Below are positions 25,879-33,948 of a DNA stretch of 64,000 bases, one piece after another. Source of the stretch: Melioribacter sp051488685 (lineage in GTDB: Bacteria; Bacteroidota; Ignavibacteria; Ignavibacteriales; Melioribacteraceae); contig NZ_JBPSEH010000001.1 of NCBI RefSeq assembly GCF_051488685.1, positions 62,001 through 126,000 of the forward strand, read 5' to 3'. Every line of letters starts with the position of its first letter. Within the stretch, counting starts at the first letter, position 1. The notes under the pieces were generated by a model, which had not been told where the DNA came from, ran no database searches, and worked only from the letters and a program-made list of their open reading frames with translations. The position numbers and the translations under genes were made by a program.

Positions 25879-26349
25879 TTATTCCAGCTCTAAGATTTCA
25901 AATTTTATAATGCCAGCCGGAACTTTTGCTTCCACGATCTGACCCACTTTAGCGCCAATTAATGCCTGTCCGACAGGCGAAGAAATTGAAATTTTACCCG
26001 CCTCAAGATTTGCCTCTTCGGGAGATACGAGTGTATATGTATACGTTTTTTGATTTTTCAGATTTTTTACTTTTACAGTAGACAGGATATGTACCTGGTC
26101 TTTCGGCATATTGGATGTGTCGATAATTCTGGCTCTCGAAAGGAGTTCTTCGAGCTTGCTAATTTTCATTTCAAGAAGACCCTGTTCTTCTTTGGCGGCG
26201 TCGTATTCAGCATTTTCCGATAAATCGCCGTGTGCGCGAGCTTCGGCAATTTTTTCCGCCATCTTTTTTCTGCCGTTGGTCTTTAATTCATTCAGTTCTT
26301 TTTCTATTTCCCGCATTCGCTCTTTACTCAGATATACAAAGTTTGCCAC
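25879..26349 (-). CDS. greA: Transcription elongation factor GreA
   Basis: 156 aa from a GTG at 26349. It rescues backtracked RNA polymerase by stimulating transcript cleavage. The N-terminal coiled coil contains ARAHGDLSENAEYDAAKEEQ, with the acidic tip residues. The C-terminal FKBP-like domain has ISISSPVGQALIGAKVGQIV. The GTG is chosen because AAGGAG lies eight bases upstream (26358-26363) and the length then matches the family; earlier in-frame ATGs would translate the leader terminator hairpin. It heads the operon greA-ribD-tilS-hpt-ftsH. Confidence 0.95.
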   Translation of the reverse strand: MANFVYLSKERMREIEKELNELKTNGRKKMAEKIAEARAHGDLSENAEYDAAKEEQGLLEMKISKLEELLSRARIIDTSNMPKDQVHILSTVKVKNLKNQKTYTYTLVSPEEANLEAGKISISSPVGQALIGAKVGQIVEAKVPAGIIKFEILELE

Positions 26350-26386
26350 TTCAATGACTCCTTTTTCTTTATTTTTGTCTTTTCGT

Positions 26387-26417
26387 AAAAAAAATTGCCA
26401 CCGCATTCGCAGTGGCA
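26387..26417 (-). terminator. Intrinsic terminator in the greA leader (candidate attenuator)
   Basis: On the minus strand a 6-bp stem TGCCAC/GTGGCA, extended by two G-C pairs past a mismatch, is followed by eight Ts. It ends about 37 bases before the greA start. No minus-strand gene lies upstream within the window to be terminated, so it sits inside the greA leader. E. coli greA also has a leader terminator that yields the GraL RNAs. Confidence 0.6.
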
Positions 26418-26822
26418 TCGAAAAAATAAAAATATTCATCGAAGTTTTCAACTATAAAAGGCATATCAAATAGGAAATCAATTTGAGTCGTTTGATTTGC
26501 TAAAATAAACCAACCATGTGAAAAGTACTTTATCCAGATAAAAATTACACAACAAGACGTAATAAAAGTAAAACTAAACTACGATGAGATTATATGATAC
26601 TAAATTGAGAACTCGATAACACCGTAAGCTTAACATTACTTTAATGAATACCATTAAAATATACTTAATGGGGGAAGCAAAATTTAAGAAGCGAAGTAGA
26701 GAGATGATCTATTTGACTTTAAGGATACCTTTTACAGTAATCTTTATATCAGTAATTTAGAGCAAACTTTCAGTTTTGAGTTGGCTTTCTTAAATTGTAA
26801 TTACTAATACTGTAGGGCAAAG
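26418..26822. other. Gene-free stretch between greA and the membrane-thioredoxin gene
   Basis: About 400 bases, AT-rich, with divergent genes on each side. It must hold the promoters of greA (minus) and the fusion gene (plus). A 7-bp stem CCATTAA/TTAATGG (26651-26671) is present but short and AT-rich. I see no ORF, RNA gene or known riboswitch. Confidence 0.5.
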
Positions 26823-27986
26823 ATGAACAAAAAATTGTTAAGTCTGATTTTATTCTCAATAGCGATGGCTTATCTTGAAGCAAGTGTAGTTGTATATTTA
26901 CGTAAAATCTACTATCCCGACGGTTTCAATTTCCCTTTGAAGCAAATTGAAACAAAGATGTTGATAATCGAAATCGGGAGGGAAATAGCCACAATATTGA
27001 TGATAGTATCGATTGCATATATTTTCGGGACAAATCTTCGAAAGAGATTCATAACTTTTTTGCTGGTATTTGGCATCTGGGATATTTTTTATTACGTATG
27101 GCTCAAAATACTTATAAATTGGCCGCTTTCACTTTTAGACGACGATCTATTATTTCTTATCCCCGTTCCGTGGGTATCGCCAGTTATCGCTCCTGTAATC
27201 GTATCGTTATTCTTCATATTGATTTATATACTTGAATCGAAATTTGCAGACGAAAGTCAGACAATTAAACGCAGCGCCATTTTACCTCTGGCTACAGGAA
27301 CTACTTTAATACTTATTTCGTTTATGTGGAACATCAACGAAAGGATTAAATCGTATTCTCCTGTTGAATTTCTTTGGGAAGTTTTTACTGCAGGGATAAT
27401 ACTCTGGATAGCAAGTTTATTAATTACATACAGAACTAAGGAGAAAATTATGGCTACGGAAAAATTAAAACTCGGTTCTAAAGCACCCGACTTCAGCCTC
27501 GAGGGTGTTGACGGCAAAACATATTCGCTCGACAGTTTTAAGGAGAAAGAAGCTTTAATTGTGATTTTCAGTTGCAATCACTGTCCTTATGTACAGGCAT
27601 ATGAAGATAGAATCATAAAAATTCAGGAAGATTACGCCGGAAGAGTACAGGTTGTAGCAATCAATTCAAATGATGATGTAAAATATCCCGAAGATTCGTT
27701 CGAAGAGATGAAAATTAGAGCCGAAAAGAAAAAGTTTAATTTTCCATATCTAAGAGACGAAACTCAAGAAACAGCCCGAGCATACGGAGCCACGCACACA
27801 CCTGAAATTTTTTTGTTTGACAAAAAGCGTGAACTCCGCTTTCACGGTAAGATTGACGACAACTGGCAGGAACCTGCAGCAGTTAAACAAAATTATCTAC
27901 GAGATGCACTTGATGAATTACTCTCTGGCAAAGAGATATCTGTGCCGGAAACTTTTACAATTGGCTGTACGATAAAATGGAAATAA
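26823..27986 (+). CDS. Membrane protein fused to a thioredoxin-like (AhpC/TSA-type) domain
   Basis: 387 aa. Residues 1-205 contain five or six hydrophobic segments (for example LIFVSLF-type helices near 10, 58, 82, 125, 155 and 190) and match no family I can name. From Met210 a complete thioredoxin-fold protein follows: LKLGSKAPDFSLEGVDGKTY, the active-site CNHC at 251-254, and THTPEIFLFDKKRELRFHGKIDD with the cis-proline region. The CxxC inside FSCNHCPYV is typical of AhpC/TSA-like redox proteins. A consensus AAGGAG lies six bases before the Met210 codon, so the redox domain could also be made separately in the cytosol. No stop or frameshift separates the halves. Confidence 0.8.
   Translation: MNKKLLSLILFSIAMAYLEASVVVYLRKIYYPDGFNFPLKQIETKMLIIEIGREIATILMIVSIAYIFGTNLRKRFITFLLVFGIWDIFYYVWLKILINWPLSLLDDDLLFLIPVPWVSPVIAPVIVSLFFILIYILESKFADESQTIKRSAILPLATGTTLILISFMWNINERIKSYSPVEFLWEVFTAGIILWIASLLITYRTKEKIMATEKLKLGSKAPDFSLEGVDGKTYSLDSFKEKEALIVIFSCNHCPYVQAYEDRIIKIQEDYAGRVQVVAINSNDDVKYPEDSFEEMKIRAEKKKFNFPYLRDETQETARAYGATHTPEIFLFDKKRELRFHGKIDDNWQEPAAVKQNYLRDALDELLSGKEISVPETFTIGCTIKWK
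27438..27443 (+). promoter_or_regulatory. Internal ribosome-binding site before codon 210 of the fusion gene
   Basis: AAGGAG, six bases before the in-frame ATG at 27450 that begins MATEKLKLGSKAPDF. This is the normal start region of free-standing thioredoxin-like proteins of this type, so it probably supports internal initiation or is a relic of two separate genes. Confidence 0.55.
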
Positions 27987-28009
27987 AAAAAGCTGCCATA
28001 AAGGCAGCT
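27985..28009 (-). terminator. Intrinsic terminator of the minus-strand beta-barrel gene
   Basis: A 7-bp stem AGCTGCC/GGCAGCT (27991-27997 and 28003-28009) with a 5-base loop. On the minus strand it is followed by a run of Ts. It lies in the 51 bases between two convergent genes. On the plus strand there is no T-run. Confidence 0.8.
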
Positions 28010-28037
28010 CAAATTCTGACTTTAAATCTTCAGAAAT

Positions 28038-28682
28038 TTAATACATAATTCCGAGATTCAGTGTGATGTAAATATGTCCAAAATCCTTGCGAACCTTACC
28101 TTCAAGGCTTTCAACTCCATCGTCGAGCATATGAATAAAATAATAGCGCACGTTAAGCCCGGCAAGATTTTTTTTGCTAATTCCAAAATTGGCGCCAATT
28201 CCTACATACCCGCCAGCAGCGTAGTGCATTTTAGCATCGCCGAAGGCTGAAAAAAATTCCTTTTCGTAGGGTGTTGTAAAAACAAATGTTGGACCTACAC
28301 CCGCGTTGACATAAGGTCTCAAATTATCTGTTAACGTTTTACTGAATAGTCTGTACTGAATTCCGAGGTTCAACGGAAGAAGAAACACACGATTCTTTTT
28401 CCCGATTACATAAGGAATTCCAAAGTAAGGGTCGATATATTCGATTTCCCGCTCGTCTTTCGATTCAGAAACTGATAAGTCAACAAAGCCGGTAATATTT
28501 TCACTCAAACTTTTTCTGAAAAAAGTACCAAGTCCAAATCCTCCTTCTCCAAACATAATATCAATTCCCCAGCTGTTCTCGGGAAAAATTTCATTCCGTT
28601 TTTCAGGTGCAAGTTTTCCAATACGTTGTCCGTATGCTGAGAACAAGGGCAACAAAATCATCATAACCAAAAACCTCTTCAT
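28038..28682 (-). CDS. Outer-membrane beta-barrel protein
   Basis: 214 aa from the ATG at 28682, which begins a signal peptide (MKRFLVMMILLPLFSAYGQ) and has GGAGG just upstream. The mature part alternates hydrophobic and polar residues in an OmpA/OmpW-like eight-stranded pattern: WGIDIMFGEGGFGLGTFF, NLGIQYRLF, PYVNAGVGPTFVF, AAGGYVGIGANFGI and a C-terminal strand ending ITLNLGIMY. There is no OmpA peptidoglycan domain. The function is not predictable from sequence. It is a single gene with its own terminator. Confidence 0.8.
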   Translation of the reverse strand: MKRFLVMMILLPLFSAYGQRIGKLAPEKRNEIFPENSWGIDIMFGEGGFGLGTFFRKSLSENITGFVDLSVSESKDEREIEYIDPYFGIPYVIGKKNRVFLLPLNLGIQYRLFSKTLTDNLRPYVNAGVGPTFVFTTPYEKEFFSAFGDAKMHYAAGGYVGIGANFGISKKNLAGLNVRYYFIHMLDDGVESLEGKVRKDFGHIYITLNLGIMY

Positions 28683-28776
28683 AATACACCTCCTTTTCGA
28701 CTTGTAAACCAATTTTTCACCTTTAATATGTATATTAGACAAGAATAAAACAAATTAAACTGCAGATAGGTTTAAC

Positions 28777-29274
28777 ATGCCACAAAATCTGGAACTAAAA
28801 GTAAGGGTACAATCACATCGAAGATTTCTTACCTGCTTAAAAAATAACAATATACCGTTAGTTTCTCAATTAAATCAGAAAGATATTTATTTCACTTACG
28901 ATCAAGGATTGTTAAAATTGAGAATAGAAAACGGAAAATATTCTCTTATAAAATATAAGCGGAATGAATCCGGGAAAAGATGGAGCAAATATCAAATATT
29001 GTATCTCAACGGCGACGATCCATACAACTATTTAAAGGAGATTCTCCAGATCGAAACAGTAGTTGAAAAGAAGCGCTTTCTCTACATTTATAAAAATACC
29101 CGTATTCATCTGGATAAAGTAAAACTGTTAGGATTTTTTATCGAGCTGGAAAATGTATTAAAAGAAAATAAAAAAGATGCATCTCAAGAATTTAATTTTA
29201 TAGTAGAACTTCTTAATTTGAATAACGAAGAAGAAATAAGAGGTTCATATAAAAATTTAATAGACTCTTTATGA
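28777..29274 (+). CDS. CYTH-domain protein (class IV adenylate cyclase / triphosphatase-like)
   Basis: 165 aa. Signs of the CYTH tunnel fold are NLELKVRV at residues 4-11 (the ELK end of the ExExK motif, with Asn in place of the first Glu), LLKLRIENG near 46, SLIKYKRNE near 56, and IHLDKVKLLGFFIELENVL near 110, which matches the RxxLDxVxxLGxFxExE motif. It may act as a class IV cyclase or inorganic/thiamine triphosphatase; sequence alone does not decide. The stop overlaps the ATG of the next gene (ATGA), so translation is coupled. Confidence 0.8.
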   Translation: MPQNLELKVRVQSHRRFLTCLKNNNIPLVSQLNQKDIYFTYDQGLLKLRIENGKYSLIKYKRNESGKRWSKYQILYLNGDDPYNYLKEILQIETVVEKKRFLYIYKNTRIHLDKVKLLGFFIELENVLKENKKDASQEFNFIVELLNLNNEEEIRGSYKNLIDSL

Positions 29275-32200
29275 TACTAACTAAAGAACACAACCCGATA
29301 TTAAATATTCCAGATGCTATTGACAGTATTATAACTTCCAAAAAGTTGAACGAAGCATTATTCCTTGTACCGACGAACCGTAAAGCCCGGCATTTAAAGA
29401 AAGAAATAATTTCAGGCGTTCCAGGAAATTCAACCGGGAAAATTAACATCGAAACACTTACCACATTAACCTCAGGCATCCTAAACAGGAAATATAATTT
29501 TAAGACATTAAGCGATGCCTCTGCATCTGTTTTTATCAAGCAAGCGGTCAATAGCATCGAGCTTCGATACTTCAAGGTATATAACGGAGAAATTCCACAC
29601 GGCACGCTTGACAGGCTAAAAAATGTGATTTCTGAATACAAGCGACACGGTATTACACCTGAGAATTTGAGAAATTCCGCAGATGAACTCGACTCAAAAG
29701 AAAAACAGAAAGCGCTCGACATAGCTGACATTTATGAAATTTTTAAGAAGAAATGTTATTCGACAAAAACATTTGAAATAGGCGACATCTACGAAGAGCT
29801 CCTTAACCTAAACAAGAATGAATTTGAAAAATATTTCAGAGACTATTTACCGGAAGTACAATTCATATTTGCAGATGAATTTATTGAATTCACACATCCA
29901 GAAATTAAAATACTAAGCAGGATTTCAGACATCAAAAATGTGCATCTGTATATCAATTTCGATTATAACAAAGACAATAAGTTACTTTTTGGTCACCTCA
30001 ATCAATGCTATTCGTATTTTGAACAAGAAGGCTTTACGAAGATTTTCGATACGTCCATCTATCCTGAAAGTAATTATAAAGTAACATTAAAAGAAAATTT
30101 ATTTAATCTCACGCCGGTCAAAAAAGAATCAAGGAAAGTACCCGAGCAGGACAAAATCTTACTATTAAAATGTGACGACCGCGAAACTGAAGTGGAAATG
30201 ATATCCCGAGCAATAAAGAAACTTCTCAAAGAAAATAACGCAGAACCGCATCGTATATGTGTTGCCTTTAATAAAATACAGAATTATTCAGTTATCATAA
30301 GAGACGTTTTTAGAAAAAACGGACTTCCAATAAATTTAACCGATCGATTTACACTTGCAAACAACAATGCCGTAAACGGAATTATTAATTTCCTGGAAAT
30401 CATAGAAAGCGATTTTTTTTATCAAAATATTTTAAGAGCACTGAATAACAATCTCTTAACTACCAGCGATATTTCTGCTTCAAACCTTTATAAAGCGGCA
30501 GTAGAATTAAAAATAATTGCTGGGAAAAAAAATTGGAAGACTGCATTAGAAGAGGCAGTAGAGACAGAGAAATATACACTTTACGGTGATGAACCTGGAA
30601 TTTCTTTCGCACAGGCAAAGCGGGATTTCGATAAGTTAGTAGAGTTTTTAAAGCCCTTCGAGAATTTAAGCCAGGAATTCTCAATCGAGGAATTCGACAA
30701 ATGTTTGAGAGAATTTATTTATAAATCGGGTTTACCATTCAAGATTTTATCTGACGAAACCGATAAAAATATACTTGAAGAAAATATTAGAGCATTTGAA
30801 AAATTTATCGATACTCTCGACGAAATATTTTTCTTATTGTCAGAAGAATACGGAAAAGAGACTAAATTTAAATTAAGCTTTTTTATTGAACAATTAAGAA
30901 CGATAACGCAGTGGACCCGATATAATACAAAAGAAAAATCCGGATACGGCATTACAATTACTACACTCGATGAAATACGAGGTTTGAAATTCGACTATCT
31001 TTTTATCGGTGGACTTTGCGAAGGTGACTTGCCAACAAGATATAATCCCGAAATTTTCTTCAGTGGAAAATATAAAAAAGGCGCAATGATTCATCAATTA
31101 GAAGAGCGTTACCTTTTCTACAAAGCATTATGCTCGTGGGATAAACAACTCTATTTATCTTACCCGCTTACAGATAATGGCAGAGAATTAATTAAATCAA
31201 GTTTCCTGAACGAACTCGAATCACTTTTTGACATTAAAGAAGTCGACATGTCGGAACTAAATGAGTTTATCTATTCTGAGGAAGAGTGGTTGATGAACTA
31301 CGGTCGAGGGCAAAAGTGCCAGTACAACTTCTCCAGGAGAAGTATCGATCTCATAAAAACAGCAATAGAAATTGAAGCCACACGTGAACAAAACCAGGAG
31401 TCTTTCGAATATAACGGTTTTATTAATTCAGCAACGATGAATAAGTACAGAAGTATTAATAAGGGCAATGTTTTTTCTGTTTCGCAACTGGAAACTTATG
31501 CACGCTGCCCTTTTAAATATTTCGTTGAAAGTATATTAATGGTAGAAGCAGAATCACAACCGACAGAAGACGTTGAAGCGAGAGAATACGGAAATTTGTT
31601 GCATTATATTCTATTCAAGTTCTACGAAAGCATAAAGAAAAATAGTTTAGATATTACGAATGATAGAAATAAAGCGGAAGAACTTCTCTTTTCAATTGCA
31701 GAAAATACACTGGGCGGCACACTTTTTAGATCACCTTTTTCTTTCTTCGACAGAGAAAAAATACTTGGAATAAACAACGACAGAAAACAATCCGTGCTTT
31801 ATAAATTTCTTGAAAAAGAGATCGAATATGCAAAGAATGGATTTCGCCCTGCATATTTTGAAATCTCATTCGGCAGAAAAAAACTTTCAGATGTTGATAA
31901 GGAATTGAGCACCCCGGATGCTGTCGAGATTGCACCTGATGTTAAATTAAGTGGTAAGATCGATCGCATCGATATTTGTGACAATGCCTTCGACATCATC
32001 GACTACAAAACTGGCAATAAAACGCCTACAAAATCAGACTTACAAAAAGGTTTATCATTGCAGTTACCGCTCTATGCTCATATTGCTTCGCAATTGCTAA
32101 AAAATTATTATTCTATCGAGTTCAATAACCACGAGCTGTACATCTACACATTAAAATACAACAGTAATTCCTTTGGGAAGAATCCTCTTCCTAAATTCAA

Positions 32201-32369
32201 CGACAGGACTTCAAATAATGAAAAAATTAATAATGCCATCGAAAAATCGAAAGAATTTTTCGATGGGATACAGAACGGTAAATTTCACGTATCGACACTT
32301 CCCAACAGACAAACAATAGTCTGCAACTATTGTAACTTATCGACAGTATGCCGCGTTAAAAATTATTGA
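29271..32369 (+). CDS. AddB-like PD-(D/E)XK nuclease / inactivated helicase-type DNA repair protein
   Basis: 1032 aa. Homology is to the AddB/RecB-type nuclease family. The C-terminal nuclease has LETYARCPFKYFVESIL near residue 745, GNLLHYILFKF near 785, and FDIIDYKTGNKTP near 910, with the D..DYKTG catalytic core. The CNYCNLSTVCRV cysteines near the end, with the Cys in CPFKYF, fit an AddB [4Fe-4S] cluster. The N-terminal region is UvrD-like in pattern (LFLVPTNRKARHLKKEI, TLDEIRGLKFDYLFIGGLCEGDLP) but I find no Walker A GxxGxGK(S/T), so its helicase part is probably inactive. It is coupled to the CYTH gene. An AddA partner is not in the window. Confidence 0.85.
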   Translation: MILTKEHNPILNIPDAIDSIITSKKLNEALFLVPTNRKARHLKKEIISGVPGNSTGKINIETLTTLTSGILNRKYNFKTLSDASASVFIKQAVNSIELRYFKVYNGEIPHGTLDRLKNVISEYKRHGITPENLRNSADELDSKEKQKALDIADIYEIFKKKCYSTKTFEIGDIYEELLNLNKNEFEKYFRDYLPEVQFIFADEFIEFTHPEIKILSRISDIKNVHLYINFDYNKDNKLLFGHLNQCYSYFEQEGFTKIFDTSIYPESNYKVTLKENLFNLTPVKKESRKVPEQDKILLLKCDDRETEVEMISRAIKKLLKENNAEPHRICVAFNKIQNYSVIIRDVFRKNGLPINLTDRFTLANNNAVNGIINFLEIIESDFFYQNILRALNNNLLTTSDISASNLYKAAVELKIIAGKKNWKTALEEAVETEKYTLYGDEPGISFAQAKRDFDKLVEFLKPFENLSQEFSIEEFDKCLREFIYKSGLPFKILSDETDKNILEENIRAFEKFIDTLDEIFFLLSEEYGKETKFKLSFFIEQLRTITQWTRYNTKEKSGYGITITTLDEIRGLKFDYLFIGGLCEGDLPTRYNPEIFFSGKYKKGAMIHQLEERYLFYKALCSWDKQLYLSYPLTDNGRELIKSSFLNELESLFDIKEVDMSELNEFIYSEEEWLMNYGRGQKCQYNFSRRSIDLIKTAIEIEATREQNQESFEYNGFINSATMNKYRSINKGNVFSVSQLETYARCPFKYFVESILMVEAESQPTEDVEAREYGNLLHYILFKFYESIKKNSLDITNDRNKAEELLFSIAENTLGGTLFRSPFSFFDREKILGINNDRKQSVLYKFLEKEIEYAKNGFRPAYFEISFGRKKLSDVDKELSTPDAVEIAPDVKLSGKIDRIDICDNAFDIIDYKTGNKTPTKSDLQKGLSLQLPLYAHIASQLLKNYYSIEFNNHELYIYTLKYNSNSFGKNPLPKFNDRTSNNEKINNAIEKSKEFFDGIQNGKFHVSTLPNRQTIVCNYCNLSTVCRVKNY

Positions 32370-32418
32370 AGCCCTGATATAATTTCACTATTTTTATTAT
32401 TGTTAATAATGAAAAAAT

Positions 32419-33318
32419 ATGGATACTGTCAGAATATTATTTCTCATTATATATGTAAGTTACCTTGGTCCGCTTTTCAGATTTAAGGGACACAAACTAT
32501 TTTACTTCTTTTTTATTTACGCAATATCAGATCCGTTGTTATTAATTTTGGCAACATCTACAAGTATGGAGCCTTATCATTATTATTACTACCTTTTTAT
32601 TCTCTTAATCGCAGTTTTCGTTTTACCGGATATTGATATAAAATATAAAGCAGCAATAATCTTCAGCACACTTTTTTATTTATCGATTGACCCTGATTCA
32701 TTAGATAAAGTGATAGCAATTATTCTTTTGCTATTATTTCTTTGCTTCTATTTTGCGAGTATGTTCTTTAAAGAATTAATTACAAAGAAAAAAGTTTATG
32801 TTTATTTATTGGCATTGATTGGAATACATGGAATTATAATTGCTTCTAAATGTCTTTATTACATGGACAACGACCTGTTAAAAGAGCTTTATTCAATACG
32901 CTTGTCAATTAATATTCTACTGGTTTTATTAATAACACTTGCAGGACCTGACCTGGCTATACCTATTAATCTTAAGATTTTTGATAAATTGGCAAAAAAA
33001 AGGCTCGGCAATCTCGAGTCGCCTTTGACTTTCATTTCCGAGCTCAAAAAATTAGGACTCACCAATCGCGAACTTGAAATATTGAAATATATCGGCGACG
33101 GCTATACATCAAAAGAAATTGCCCAAATGTTAAATCTTTCAAAGAAAACTATCGATTACTACAGAAGTGTGATAAAAGAAAAATTAAATGTTAAAACTAA
33201 ATCAGAATTAATCCAAATCGTTAAAAACAATAGCTTAGAGATTGAGCAATATATAAAAAATAACAACGGCTCTAACATTGAGAATTCTTCTTCCCACCTA
33301 CAAACTTCAATTAATTGA
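32419..33318 (+). CDS. Membrane-anchored LuxR-type transcriptional regulator
   Basis: 299 aa. Residues 1-185 form about seven hydrophobic helices, as in 7TM-type sensor proteins. They are followed by a linker and a GerE/LuxR HTH at about 208-275: LGLTNRELEILKYIGDGYTSKEIAQMLNLSKKTIDYYRSVIKEKL, given here in part as KEIAQMLNLSKKTIDYYR. No receiver or PAS domain is seen, so signal input would come from the membrane part. A small membrane protein gene follows at 33482. The target genes are unknown. Confidence 0.8.
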   Translation: MDTVRILFLIIYVSYLGPLFRFKGHKLFYFFFIYAISDPLLLILATSTSMEPYHYYYYLFILLIAVFVLPDIDIKYKAAIIFSTLFYLSIDPDSLDKVIAIILLLLFLCFYFASMFFKELITKKKVYVYLLALIGIHGIIIASKCLYYMDNDLLKELYSIRLSINILLVLLITLAGPDLAIPINLKIFDKLAKKRLGNLESPLTFISELKKLGLTNRELEILKYIGDGYTSKEIAQMLNLSKKTIDYYRSVIKEKLNVKTKSELIQIVKNNSLEIEQYIKNNNGSNIENSSSHLQTSIN

Positions 33319-33403
33319 CATTTACGTGTGAATTAGTACTTTTTTAGGATTTTTTCCCCTTTAAAATGGGAATAAGCCCCTACCTACTTCTCCAAATTAA
33401 ATT

Positions 33404-33411
33404 TATTTTTG
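33404..33411 (+). promoter_or_regulatory. Candidate -7 element (TATTTTTG) upstream of the small membrane protein gene
   Basis: TATTTTTG fits TAnnTTTG. The transcript would start near 33417 and its leader would include the 9-bp inverted repeat at 33435-33461. The -33 element is not visible. Confidence 0.3.
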
Positions 33412-33434
33412 CACTGTTTCGAGGGCACCATTAG

Positions 33435-33461
33435 GACCGGATCACCAATCCCGATCCGGTC
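33435..33461. repeat. Perfect 9-bp inverted repeat in the leader of the small membrane protein gene
   Basis: GACCGGATC (33435-33443) and GATCCGGTC (33453-33461) with a 9-base spacer. It is GC-rich against an AT-rich background and is not followed by a T-run, so it is either a protein-binding site or an RNA hairpin in the leader, 20 bases before the ATG. Confidence 0.55.
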
Positions 33462-33481
33462 TGCAGTGGTAATCAAAAATT

Positions 33482-33880
33482 ATGATTAAGAACATCAAAA
33501 CAAGAAAGCACAAAGTTTCTAATATTCTAACTGCAATACTTTATCATCTCCTTACCTTTTTACTTTTTATTGATTCTGTTACATCTCTGCTTTACCCAAA
33601 ATTATTGTTCGAAAGATTTACGAAGGATCTGCACATTATACCCGAAATTGCATTTTTCGCAGTTACAATAATTCCATTATTCATACTTATACTCAGCACT
33701 TTGCTTTGTTTCAAAATAAAAATTAAGTTTGTTTTGATTTCCGTTTTACTGATTTATTGTATCGATCTACTCTCGCATCTAATTCTATTTTGGGGTGGTC
33801 AAGGTGTTGCATATTTTGAATTACTGACTAATCTGGTAATAATTTTAATCACATCCTGTCTGTTAACCAACTACAAATAA
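33482..33880 (+). CDS. Small integral membrane protein of unknown function
   Basis: 132 aa with four hydrophobic segments (about 12-32, 50-75, 78-98 and 106-128) and a basic N-terminus. I do not recognise a family. Its leader contains a GC-rich inverted repeat and a candidate -7 element, so it seems to have its own promoter. The upstream LuxR-type membrane regulator is a possible controller by position only. Confidence 0.65.
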   Translation: MIKNIKTRKHKVSNILTAILYHLLTFLLFIDSVTSLLYPKLLFERFTKDLHIIPEIAFFAVTIIPLFILILSTLLCFKIKIKFVLISVLLIYCIDLLSHLILFWGGQGVAYFELLTNLVIILITSCLLTNYK

Positions 33881-33948
33881 CTTCCGTTTATTGCGGCTGA
33901 CTTTCGTTCATATTATTCATAATTTTAGATTAAATAAAAAGAAAATCT

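Noticed and set aside
26651..26671. CCATTAA/TTAATGG stem in the greA upstream region
   Set aside because: Seven pairs, all but two A-T; expected by chance in AT-rich intergenic DNA and not tied to any gene.
29213..29731. 172-codon open frame on the minus strand
   Set aside because: Opposite the start of the AddB-like gene and the end of the CYTH gene, both better supported; no start signal.
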